Source: an uncultured Clostridia bacterium
GTDB lineage: Bacteria > Bacillota > Clostridia > Christensenellales > UBA1242
Reading direction: 5' to 3'
DNA length: 51,593 nucleotides
Assembly: GCA_944350265.1 (NCBI GenBank)
Contig: CALVOG010000010.1
Coordinates: forward strand, 1 to 51,593
Notes under the pieces: model-generated
Databases searched by the model: none
Seen by the model: the letters and a program-made list of their open reading frames with translations, nothing else
What the model was told of the DNA's origin: nothing
Made by a program: the position numbers and the translations under genes
Part shown: positions 15,314 through 23,360 of the stretch, one piece after another
How the letters are laid out: every line of letters begins with the position of its first letter
How positions within the stretch are numbered: position 1 is the first letter of the stretch

Positions 15314-15973
15314 TTGAAAGAATTAAAGCAAAAAATTGAGAGCGCGAGTTCGAGCGCGGAAGAAGTGAAAAGCGCCAAAATAAGTTTAAATAATGAGAAA
15401 GAAGCAAAAAACACCGAGGCAAATTTTGGAGACGCAGGGAGTGGCATAGAAGTAGGTGGCGCGGAAGAAGCAAAAAGTGGCGAAGATGAACAAGCGAAAA
15501 GTGATGTGAGTTTAAATGGCTCGGGGAAGGAAAACACTGAAGTAAGTTCTGTTGGTGCGGAAGAAGCAAAAGGTGCTGAGGGCGCGATTAATGCGAGCGA
15601 AAAAAATGGCGTGATGTCTTCAAATTCACCTTCGCAAAAGAGCGATAAAGTGAGTTTAGGGCTGTTTATTGCGGGCACGGTTCTCGCGGTCATCGCGCTT
15701 GTTCTTATCGCGTGCTTTGGCGCGATGGTGGTGAAGTTATTAACCGCCACCGACGTGAATGAGACGCTGGGTGGTGTGTTTGGCACGATGATTTATTTGG
15801 TGTATTTCAGCATTCCTGCGTTTGTTTTGGGCGGAATTTCGTTGGTGCTAAACATCGCCGCCGTCGTCAAAATGCAAAAACTAAAGGCACTGAAAATTAT
15901 TAGCCTTGTGTTCACTGTGCTTGTTTTGGTGCTGAATGCGGTCTTTATTGCGCTTATGTATTTAGAGAATTAA
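15314..15973 (+). CDS. Membrane protein with disordered acidic N terminus, 219 aa
   Basis: TTG at 15314 follows AAGGAGGGG 6 nt upstream and is the only well-placed start. About 110 residues of low complexity (Glu, Ala, Ser, Lys, Gly) are followed by three hydrophobic segments (about 117-142, 155-182 and 190-215). Small uncharacterised membrane proteins of this layout are common in Clostridia. No function can be proposed. Confidence 0.7.
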   Translation: MKELKQKIESASSSAEEVKSAKISLNNEKEAKNTEANFGDAGSGIEVGGAEEAKSGEDEQAKSDVSLNGSGKENTEVSSVGAEEAKGAEGAINASEKNGVMSSNSPSQKSDKVSLGLFIAGTVLAVIALVLIACFGAMVVKLLTATDVNETLGGVFGTMIYLVYFSIPAFVLGGISLVLNIAAVVKMQKLKALKIISLVFTVLVLVLNAVFIALMYLEN

Positions 15974-16084
15974 AACAAACCGCTTGTGTGGAAGTTTTTT
16001 TGATGTAACACTAACAATTTTTTGCAGGCGAGCAAAAAAGTAATAAAAATTTTTCGAAAATTTTAATTTTTTTCTTAAAAATTG

Positions 16085-16116
16085 TTGACAAACGCTCTTT
16101 TAGTGTGATAGACTAA
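16085..16116 (+). promoter_or_regulatory. Promoter of tRNA-Val
   Basis: TTGACA at 16085-16090 is followed after about 17-18 bp by a weak -10 (ATAGAC/TAGACT), placed just upstream of the tRNA start. Confidence 0.55.
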
Positions 16117-16126
16117 AGGGGTGTTA

Positions 16127-16202
16127 GGGAGTTTAGCTCAGTTGGTAGAGTACCTGCCTTACAAGCAGAGGGTCATAGGTTCGAGCCCTATAACTCCCAC
16201 CA
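16127..16202 (+). tRNA. tRNA-Val (anticodon UAC)
   Basis: Acceptor GGGAGTT pairs with AACTCCC and CCA is encoded. The anticodon loop CTTACAA gives TAC, and the T-loop TTCGAGC is canonical. Confidence 0.95.
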
Positions 16203-16210
16203 CACAAATT

Positions 16211-16238
16211 ATACACCGCATATTGCGGTGTATTTTTT
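16211..16238 (+). terminator. Intrinsic terminator after tRNA-Val
   Basis: A perfect 10-bp stem ATACACCGCA/TGCGGTGTAT with a 3-nt loop is followed by a run of T. Confidence 0.9.
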
Positions 16239-16429
16239 TGTTTTATACTAAATATTATATTTTTAAATTTTTAGGGGCATTTTAGGAATAATAAAATTTA
16301 TTTTGAAGATTTTTAAGAATAGAATCACGCAGATTTTAAGTATGATTTTGCAATATTTCAAAAAGAAATTGCTTAAATATTAATAGCGTATACCATTATT
16401 CTTTGGGTTTTGATAATCTTTTTAACGCT

Positions 16430-17203
16430 TTAAGGGAAAGTTTTGTCGGTTACGACTGACATTATTATGTCGAACGGGGTGCGCTTTTTCTTCTTTATAT
16501 GTTCGGCTATCGCGAACGGCGATATGGCAACAACAGAGCAGACCACCACCAGCACAAAATAGGTGAAGTAGAAATGTAGCCCAAAAAGGGTGAAAGGCAG
16601 TCCGTTTTCTTTGAGGTAGAGAAAGTTTGCGCCGTCCACGAGGAGGTTTCCAAGTGAGGACCAAAGGGCAATCAAAAACATTCCCAAATACGCCTGCCAA
16701 AAGTCCTTGACGCGCACGGTGAAATAGCCATCCGCGATGCAAGCAATCACCACTGTGGCGAGGGCATAATGAAGAATTATGCTTTCAACGTGATAAAACG
16801 AGATTGTGGAGAGGTAGTAGTAATCGCCAAAGATGAAGGTGATAACTCCGCCGAAGAAGGACGCCACAAGAACGGGCAGGAAGAACTTTTTGGTTTTAGT
16901 GAAATAAAAGATTGGAAAAACGAAACTCATAAGGTGGCAAAGGTGCCACGGCAAAACCTCCACAAAGGAGAAATCACCGCTCACTAGTTGCACAATCATA
17001 CGAAGCACGCGCACGCTTGGCATCACAACACACAGCGCGAAAGTGAACTTTTTTGCGAAATCTTTGTGTTTTCGAAAGAGAAAGAATGAGGCAACAAGCC
17101 ACAAAAGCATAACCGACACCAAAATGATATGAAGCGGACACCAAAGCCCAGGTCCTTCGCCCATCGCCTCTTTATTTTCAAAAAGCCAATCAGTAAAAGT
17201 CAT
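16430..17203 (-). CDS. YwaF/TMEM164-like integral membrane protein
   Basis: A 257-aa protein with about seven hydrophobic helices and the conserved LPWHLCHL motif (about residues 85-92) of the YwaF (TIGR02206)/TMEM164 family. The eukaryotic member TMEM164 is a membrane acyltransferase using Cys and His of such a motif. The bacterial members have no established reaction. ATG at 17203 follows AAAGGTG; a GTG three codons earlier is less likely because it overlaps that site. Monocistronic, convergent with tRNA-Val. Confidence 0.82.
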   Translation of the reverse strand: MTFTDWLFENKEAMGEGPGLWCPLHIILVSVMLLWLVASFFLFRKHKDFAKKFTFALCVVMPSVRVLRMIVQLVSGDFSFVEVLPWHLCHLMSFVFPIFYFTKTKKFFLPVLVASFFGGVITFIFGDYYYLSTISFYHVESIILHYALATVVIACIADGYFTVRVKDFWQAYLGMFLIALWSSLGNLLVDGANFLYLKENGLPFTLFGLHFYFTYFVLVVVCSVVAISPFAIAEHIKKKKRTPFDIIMSVVTDKTFP

Positions 17204-17357
17204 AAAATTCACCTTTTTTTGAGAAAAAACACGAAAAAAGCGGATTTTTGCCGTGCATTTAACCTATTATAAAATTTATGAGAAAAAAAGTAAAGAAAAT
17301 GCCTCAATTTAGTTTTATTATTTTTTTATATTTGATATAATAAAATGAGGTTTTCCT

Positions 17358-17927
17358 ATGGAAAGTGTCAAAAAACTTAAAAATGAACTTAAAGATAAAT
17401 CTTTTAATGAGATTGAAACGATAAATATTAAAATAAGAAGCGAGGAAGATGTCTATTCGGGGTATAATTACGACAACAATGAAGTTTTAAACCCTACGCT
17501 TGCCGATTTTTTGGTGGAAAAGGCGGAGGCAGTGCCACTTAAAAGCAAACTGCGCCTTAAGTTTTTTTCTGACTCAAACATTGAAGCGCACGAACTTTTT
17601 TCGGCGATAAAAAATAAATTCAAGGGTGAATTTGCTCTTGCTGAGCGCCAACTTAAAAAAACCGCGCTTTTTTCGCTGGTGGTTTTGGTGATTGGCATAT
17701 TATTTTTAGGGCTTTTTGTTTTAGAGGAAATCTTTTTCAAAAACATTGTGCTTTCAATACTCCTCGAAATCGCTTCTTGGGTGTTTGTTTGGGAGGCGGT
17801 GGATGCCTTTTTTCTGCAACGGATGGCGCTAAGAGAAAAGTGCAGAAATATGGCGCGGATTTATGACGCCGAAATGGAACTTGTTATTTTGGATATTGAC
17901 AAGTTGGAAGAAAAACATAAAAATTGA
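17358..17927 (+). CDS. Two-TM protein of unknown function, 189 aa
   Basis: A soluble N-terminal region of about 110 residues (with NPTLADFLVEKAEA) precedes two hydrophobic helices at about 115-135 and 141-160, then a charged helical C terminus. A TATAAT at about 17335 precedes the gene. No family is recognised. An A-rich gap of 213 bp separates it from degV. Confidence 0.7.
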   Translation: MESVKKLKNELKDKSFNEIETINIKIRSEEDVYSGYNYDNNEVLNPTLADFLVEKAEAVPLKSKLRLKFFSDSNIEAHELFSAIKNKFKGEFALAERQLKKTALFSLVVLVIGILFLGLFVLEEIFFKNIVLSILLEIASWVFVWEAVDAFFLQRMALREKCRNMARIYDAEMELVILDIDKLEEKHKN

Positions 17928-18140
17928 ACCGAAAAATTGTTAAAAAACGCAATAAAAATAGCAAAAAACGAGTGGAAACAGATAATAAAAATATTAGAAT
18001 AAGAAAAACCGCATAAAAAATTAAATAAACCGTGGAAATTAGAGAAAAGCAAAAAACTTAGGAAAAATCATAAAAAAATTAAGGAAAAATCAAAAAAAAC
18101 ATAAAAAATCGAGAAAAAATGTTAAAAAAGGAGTTAATAA
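17928..18140. other. Extremely A-rich spacer
   Basis: The plus strand is dominated by A runs (repeated AAAAAA with few C or T). No gene or stable hairpin is seen. It ends in AAAAAAGGAG, the ribosome site of the DegV gene. Confidence 0.5.
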
Positions 18141-18971
18141 ATGAAATATCAAATCATTGTAGATAGTTGTTCGGATATAGACAAAAATTACCTTGAAGGC
18201 ACGGGAATTGGGCTTAAAATTGTGCCACTTACCATTAATGTTGGCGACAAGGAGTATGTTGACGAAGGCGGAGTTGACATCGAGGGTATGCTTCGAAACT
18301 TAAAAACGCCAAAAGTGAAAAGTGGCAGTGCTTGCCCATCGCCCGAAGCGTTTAGGGAGGAATTTTCAAAGGCGGACTACACCTTTGTTGTCACCATAAC
18401 AAGCAAACTTTCGGGGTGCTATAACAGCGCGCTGGTTGCCAAAAATGATTTCAGCGAAAGAAGTCACGTTCACGTCATCGACTCGAAAGCGGTGTCTGGC
18501 ACGGAGATACTTTTGGTCGATAAACTTGTTGAACTTATAGGAAGCGGAATGGGGTTTGACGCCATAGTTGCGGAGATTGAAAAGTATAGAGATAGCCTCA
18601 CCCTCTTTTTTGTGCTTCAACGCTTTGACAACCTTGTCAATAACGGCAGGATGAGTAAAATTGCAGGGCTTGTGGCGAGCGCGATTTCGTTAAAGCCGAT
18701 TTGCAAGGCAGTGGACGGCGAAATTAAAATCATCAAAAAAATAATTGGCAGTAAACACCTCTTTTCCAAACTCGCCGAAATGATTAACGAAGTTTTAAGT
18801 GGCGATAAAACGAGGAAGATAATAATAAGCCACTGCTACGCTGAAGATGAGGCAAATGAACTTAAATACCACATCGAAAAGATAACAGGCAACAGCAACA
18901 TCAAAATCATACCAATGCGCGCACTGACAAGTTACTATGCGCTTGAAAAGGGTGTTATTGTTTGTTTTTAA
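18141..18971 (+). CDS. DegV family fatty-acid-binding protein
   Basis: A 276-aa protein of normal DegV/FakB length. Recognisable are the N-terminal VDSCSDI, the conserved Thr/Ser loop TITSKLSGCYNSA that binds the fatty acid carboxylate, SKAVSGTE, and the C-terminal basic region. In FakAB systems such proteins present exogenous fatty acids to the kinase FakA for phospholipid synthesis; FakA is not in the window. A clear AAGGAG precedes the start. Confidence 0.92.
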   Translation: MKYQIIVDSCSDIDKNYLEGTGIGLKIVPLTINVGDKEYVDEGGVDIEGMLRNLKTPKVKSGSACPSPEAFREEFSKADYTFVVTITSKLSGCYNSALVAKNDFSERSHVHVIDSKAVSGTEILLVDKLVELIGSGMGFDAIVAEIEKYRDSLTLFFVLQRFDNLVNNGRMSKIAGLVASAISLKPICKAVDGEIKIIKKIIGSKHLFSKLAEMINEVLSGDKTRKIIISHCYAEDEANELKYHIEKITGNSNIKIIPMRALTSYYALEKGVIVCF

Positions 18972-18989
18972 AATTTTTCTTAAAATCTT

Positions 18990-19018
18990 TTGACAAATTT
19001 TAATTTATTTGCGATAAT
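18990..19018 (+). promoter_or_regulatory. Promoter of the 19041 membrane gene
   Basis: TTGACA at 18990-18995 and GATAAT at 19013-19018 are separated by 17 bp. The start codon lies 23 nt downstream with AAAGGAGG between. Confidence 0.7.
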
Positions 19019-19040
19019 ATTTCTGTTAAAAGGAGGAAAA

Positions 19041-19559
19041 ATGAAAGAATCAACAAAAAATGCCATTTTCACTCTTGTCTCTGCCATTTTTGCAGGGCTT
19101 GTTATCGTGTTCTTGGCAGTGCCAAACGTGTCGTTCGGCGCGAGCATTGGAAGTCTTGGTGGCTCAACCGAAAGTTCGGGCTTCGATTTCTATGAAAGCG
19201 GAACCGATTTTATGAAGGCTATGCTCATCATCACCGCTATCGTTGCTTGCGCGATGGTTGTTGTTGGCATTTTGAAATTTATTGTTGACCTTGGAAAACT
19301 CAAATCGCTTTCCACAATCACAACATTACTTTTCAAAATCTTGGCAATCGCACTTTTTGTGTCAGCGCTGATGTATATGATTTCAGTGATTGTTATGTGC
19401 AACGACAACAGTTTCAGTAGCGATTTGTTCGGCGCAACAATTGGCGCAGGGCTTAAACCAGTTTACTGGTCAATCATCCTTATGCCTGTGTTTGGCTTGT
19501 TCTCAGCAGGATGCGCGTTTGCAACAAGCATAACAAGCAAAAAGAAGAAGAGGAAGTAA
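19041..19559 (+). CDS. Four-TM membrane protein, 172 aa
   Basis: ATG at 19041 is used because AAAGGAGG lies directly upstream; the longer frame starting 51 nt earlier overlaps the promoter. Four hydrophobic segments lie at about 8-30, 57-82, 90-117 and 133-160, and the tail is highly basic (SKKKKRK). The Gly/Ser-rich loop after the first helix is probably extracellular. No family is recognised. Confidence 0.7.
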   Translation: MKESTKNAIFTLVSAIFAGLVIVFLAVPNVSFGASIGSLGGSTESSGFDFYESGTDFMKAMLIITAIVACAMVVVGILKFIVDLGKLKSLSTITTLLFKILAIALFVSALMYMISVIVMCNDNSFSSDLFGATIGAGLKPVYWSIILMPVFGLFSAGCAFATSITSKKKKRK

Positions 19560-19574
19560 TAATCTCACAAAACG

Positions 19575-19616
19575 AAAACCCTATGTGCCTCAAAAATGAG
19601 CGCGCATAGGTTTTTT
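19575..19616 (+). terminator. Intrinsic terminator
   Basis: CTATGTGC and GCGCATAG pair, extended by AAAACC/GGTTTT, and are followed by T. It lies 16 bp after the membrane gene. Confidence 0.8.
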
Positions 19617-19907
19617 ATTACATAATTTTGCGAAGATATTATTTTTGAATTTAATTTTAAGCCTTCACCTTATTCTTCCAAGCGGTTTCATAATGAAATA
19701 TTATTTTTTAGTTTTTTAACACACCCTATCTTTTTAGTTATGCAATACTTTGCAACACTATATTCTTTCAACCACTCTCTTAATGTGATGTTTTCAACTT
19801 GTTTATTCTATAGAGCGAGGTTTTAATGCTTTTAATGTTTTTGACATACCTCATCTTTTTAGTTATACAATACTTTCAGAACACCCTATCTTTTTTTAGA
19901 AAAGGTA
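19617..19907. other. Noncoding region with partial repeats
   Basis: Variants of ACACCCTATCTTTTTAG and AGTTATGCAATACTTT recur at about 19721-19760, 19849-19880 and 19881-19898. I see no gene. Confidence 0.4.
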
Positions 19908-19936
19908 TTGACAGCGACGGCGTTTTATATTATAAT
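19908..19936 (+). promoter_or_regulatory. Consensus sigma-70 promoter
   Basis: TTGACA at 19908-19913, a 17-bp spacer and TATAAT at 19931-19936. A perfect match to both boxes predicts strong expression of the 1055-aa membrane protein. Confidence 0.85.
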
Positions 19937-19967
19937 ATAAACAACAAAAACAGGAGGTTTGTGTTTT

Positions 19968-22900
19968 ATGGCGAAAAGTTTTTATGATAGGGTTAAGGAA
20001 GCGGCTGGGGCGTTAGGTGAGAAGAAGGATGATGTTGTGGTTGTTGGAACGTCGAGTGTTACAGCCGTATTAGTCCCGGATAGTTACGAAGATGAAAAAT
20101 TGAGAGGCAAAGTAATTGTGTCAACTTATAACGGAGACACTAGAGATTTTGCCTACTATGTGGCAAGTAGCTATGTTAAAAATCCTGATGCAGGCGACAA
20201 TGGTGTTACTCTAATTGGAAAGAAAGTGGAGAAAGGGGAAAGTTTGTCAGAGACTATTTTTGGGCAATATAGAAATAACGGCCCTAGAATTCTTATTAGT
20301 AGAGACAGCACTTATGATGAAGAGGTATTCAAAAAAAATGCTAGCCTAATTTTGAATGCTATTGACAAGTCTATTGAGAACTACAAACAAAATAGCAATA
20401 AGAAAATGCCTACTGCAAAAATAAAGAAATTTGATGGTGAGAGTAGTGAGGCTGAGAGCGGTGCTGTTCCTAATACGTGGGGAGTGCCAATCGAAAGCCA
20501 AGAACCAGCGGATTCTAAGCTTCCAAAAGATGCTATGGAAGTTGGAAAACCGAATAAAGATACACGAAGTCCTGCCGAGCGTGGAGTTGCACTAGTTCCA
20601 GTTAAACAAAAAGAACCTGTTAAGGCTTGTCCAAAACCGGTCGAAAGAGAAAACCTTCCAATTTTTAATCCTTCTCAAAGTGAGAGTGGCGTTTTTGGGT
20701 GTTGGGAGTTTGGTGAGCAGTCGCTTGCTATTGTTGAGAAATCAAAATTAACCCCAAACTTTCAAGCACGTAGGCTTTCGAATATTGGGAAAAACGAAGC
20801 GAGAAAGGAAAGATATAACGCTAAGATTGACGCAAAAATTAGAAACAAGAACGAGTTACTTAGTGGTAATAGTGATGAAAACGTTAGCGGTAAAGAGCGA
20901 AAAAGCCAAGTTTTGCGAAATAGGAAATTAGAGAACGAAATTTCAACTCTTAATAATGCCGGCATTTATAATAGAAAGTTGCGCATTTATGCTGTTAAGA
21001 AAGAGGGCGAAAATATTGACTACTACGCTCGATTTGACTATAAAAAGACACCTGAGCCAGAAAAACCAGAAGATATAGAAAATAACGTCAATTACTTTAA
21101 GATTAAAAAGGCAGGCTTTAGTTATATAAGTGGAGACTATACTCCAGTGCTTGAGGTATATGAAAACGGGTTGGAGAATGGAAAATTGTCTCATAGCCGA
21201 ACCTTAAGTGTTGTTGGAACATCAGTGAAAGGGAACAAGCAACTTAGAGCATTTTGTATGGCTTTTTCGGCAGCTGATATGGCGCCACCAACCGAAGAAA
21301 GGGCTTTTGCTAATGCGTTCTACAGTGCAGATAAAGAACAGCGTTTGCATATTTCGGATGAACTTGCAAAGGCGGCAGATGAACAAAGAAATAAATATTT
21401 TGAAAACGAGAAGTATTTAAAAAAGCCTGAAAAATCAAAAGACAAGGAAATGTCCGAAGAAGAGAAGCAAGACCAAGACAGAAAGTATGCTGAGGCTAAA
21501 AAAGTATACAACTCTCCTGAAGCTAAAAGTGCTAGGGCGATTGAAAAAGCTGGGAAAAGAGGTAGAGGGTGGAAGCGACCAAGTTTCCAAAAAACATCCA
21601 TTTTAAAAATGACTAGAGATGTTCTAACGCTTGGTAGTATCGCCATTGGGATTTTTATCGCTGTTGGCTCGCAAGGGCACGGCTATGGTGTGGATGCGGC
21701 AAACAGAAGAGATGTGCAAAAAATTACTGAGAACGCCGGAAGAACTTATATCTCCACACAACTTAAGACAAGCGCTGAAGAAGATAAGAACCAAGAGGAA
21801 AATCAAGGCGAGGCAGTGCCATTAAGTGATTTAAACTCGATGACAAATTCGGCAGAACCAACTCTCTTTAACTATGTTGTGGAGAATACGTTGGATAATG
21901 TGGTGATTGACACTAGCCGTCCAAGCAATATGGCAGAGCTCTTTATGGGCGAGAATGCAGAAACATATGGCTACGATATGCAAACGGACCTTCAAAATGT
22001 AAAAGATAGAGGAGCAAATCTTGCGGTGACCAATTGGTTTGGCACAGATTACACAATTGATGGCATTAAGGGCGCATACTGGGCACTCGGCGCTATGGCT
22101 GGGCAAGAGATTAAGGAACACGGCGTTAAGGTGGATTTGAATAATGTTGTGTATCCAAACAGCACCACAGATAGGAACAGCTTTGTTAAGGCGCTTGAAA
22201 GCCTTGGTATGACCGAGGATGAGGCTGTGGGAGCAGCAAAAAGTTACACAAGAGCCTTCCAAGATGCCTACATTGCAAGCGAAAACTTGGTTAGCGTGGA
22301 GCCTGAAGAGGAAATCACCTATAACCTTGCTGACGGGCAGTTGGATGAAACCTTGGGCGCACTTCTTAATAAAGACGTTGACATCATCAGCGTGAACTAC
22401 GATAACGCAACCAACAGCGGAATTGTATACGCTTTAGCGGACAATGGCGAACTCATTAAAACGTCTTTCAGCAATGGCGAGGATTATTACGTTGAGGTTA
22501 ACAACACTTCTGGTGTTGAGGCGGCAATCTTAGACGCTTTCGACAAGGCAGAAGAAGTGGAAAACAAAAAAGACGCGGAAAACGATGGTGAAGTTGCTAA
22601 TGATAAAGAACCCAGTGATGTAGTTAAAGAAGAAGAAAAAACTTCCGCTGAAGATTTCTTCAAAGTGGTTGAATACGCGCCAGTTGCAAAACTTAACCTT
22701 GAGTCAAAGAAGGAGTCGAAACTTTACGACTACTTTGGTGAAACTTACGGCAACAGTTTGAAGTTGTTCTATAATATTGAGTCCAATAAGGGCGACGACG
22801 GCAAGGCTTACTACTCCGCTGAATTCGCGAGCGTTGGAGCCGAGGACTTGAATATCACTCACGCTGGAACGGATGTTTATTCAACCACAACTCAAACCAC

Positions 22901-23135
22901 AACTCAGCAAAAAATTATCTACTGCGCAATACAAGCAATTTCTAACGGCGAATGTTCGCTTGGCCCAGCACCAGGACTTCACACGGGTGAGGGCGGAAAA
23001 GTGGAAGAATACACCGTTACAAACCTCTTGTCAAATGAGGATAAGGTGGATGCAAGGCTTGCTCTCATTGGTGACGGGCGCGTAATGATGACAACTCCAA
23101 GCGCGACGAGTAAAGACGACGAAAGAGTAAGATAA
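19968..23135 (+). CDS. Giant single-pass membrane protein, 1055 aa
   Basis: ATG at 19968 lies 10 nt after AGGAGG. The N-terminal half (to about residue 545) is soluble, with a possible folded domain at about 15-130 and long charged, lysine/glutamate-rich stretches. One hydrophobic helix (LTLGSIAIGIFIAVGSQGHG) lies at about 555-575. The C-terminal 480 residues would be extracytoplasmic and contain two or three mixed alpha/beta segments separated by an acidic linker. No family is recognised. It is followed, after a terminator and a 225-bp gap, by a VirD4-like ATPase, and the two may form a membrane machine. High-expression signals support importance. Confidence 0.75.
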   Translation: MAKSFYDRVKEAAGALGEKKDDVVVVGTSSVTAVLVPDSYEDEKLRGKVIVSTYNGDTRDFAYYVASSYVKNPDAGDNGVTLIGKKVEKGESLSETIFGQYRNNGPRILISRDSTYDEEVFKKNASLILNAIDKSIENYKQNSNKKMPTAKIKKFDGESSEAESGAVPNTWGVPIESQEPADSKLPKDAMEVGKPNKDTRSPAERGVALVPVKQKEPVKACPKPVERENLPIFNPSQSESGVFGCWEFGEQSLAIVEKSKLTPNFQARRLSNIGKNEARKERYNAKIDAKIRNKNELLSGNSDENVSGKERKSQVLRNRKLENEISTLNNAGIYNRKLRIYAVKKEGENIDYYARFDYKKTPEPEKPEDIENNVNYFKIKKAGFSYISGDYTPVLEVYENGLENGKLSHSRTLSVVGTSVKGNKQLRAFCMAFSAADMAPPTEERAFANAFYSADKEQRLHISDELAKAADEQRNKYFENEKYLKKPEKSKDKEMSEEEKQDQDRKYAEAKKVYNSPEAKSARAIEKAGKRGRGWKRPSFQKTSILKMTRDVLTLGSIAIGIFIAVGSQGHGYGVDAANRRDVQKITENAGRTYISTQLKTSAEEDKNQEENQGEAVPLSDLNSMTNSAEPTLFNYVVENTLDNVVIDTSRPSNMAELFMGENAETYGYDMQTDLQNVKDRGANLAVTNWFGTDYTIDGIKGAYWALGAMAGQEIKEHGVKVDLNNVVYPNSTTDRNSFVKALESLGMTEDEAVGAAKSYTRAFQDAYIASENLVSVEPEEEITYNLADGQLDETLGALLNKDVDIISVNYDNATNSGIVYALADNGELIKTSFSNGEDYYVEVNNTSGVEAAILDAFDKAEEVENKKDAENDGEVANDKEPSDVVKEEEKTSAEDFFKVVEYAPVAKLNLESKKESKLYDYFGETYGNSLKLFYNIESNKGDDGKAYYSAEFASVGAEDLNITHAGTDVYSTTTQTTTQQKIIYCAIQAISNGECSLGPAPGLHTGEGGKVEEYTVTNLLSNEDKVDARLALIGDGRVMMTTPSATSKDDERVR

Positions 23136-23239
23136 TTTCCTTTACGCTTTAGGGTGTTCTGGTTTGTGAGAACGTTTTTGCACAGCGTTATTCACAACTA
23201 AAAATTCAACCTTGAATTGAACGAAAAAGATATTTTGGG

Positions 23240-23266
23240 GCGAATCCTTCGGGGTTCGCTTCTTTT
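23240..23266 (+). terminator. Intrinsic terminator with UUCG loop
   Basis: GCGAATCC at 23240-23247, loop TTCG, GGGTTCGC at 23252-23259, then a T-rich tract. It ends the transcript of the giant membrane protein. Confidence 0.85.
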
Positions 23267-23360
23267 ATTTTTTTTATTTTACTTTAATTTCCTTAATTTT
23301 GTTTGATTTTTTTATGGATATTTATTAAAATAGTTATAAATATGATTGATTGAGGTGGGT

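Noticed and set aside
15172-15786. Minus-strand frame opposite the 15314 gene
   Set aside because: It is a shadow of low-complexity coding; the forward gene has AAGGAGGGG and clear TM helices.
21831-22262. Long minus-strand frame inside the giant membrane gene
   Set aside because: It is an antisense shadow of a forward gene with its own promoter and ribosome site, and its translation has no protein-like pattern.
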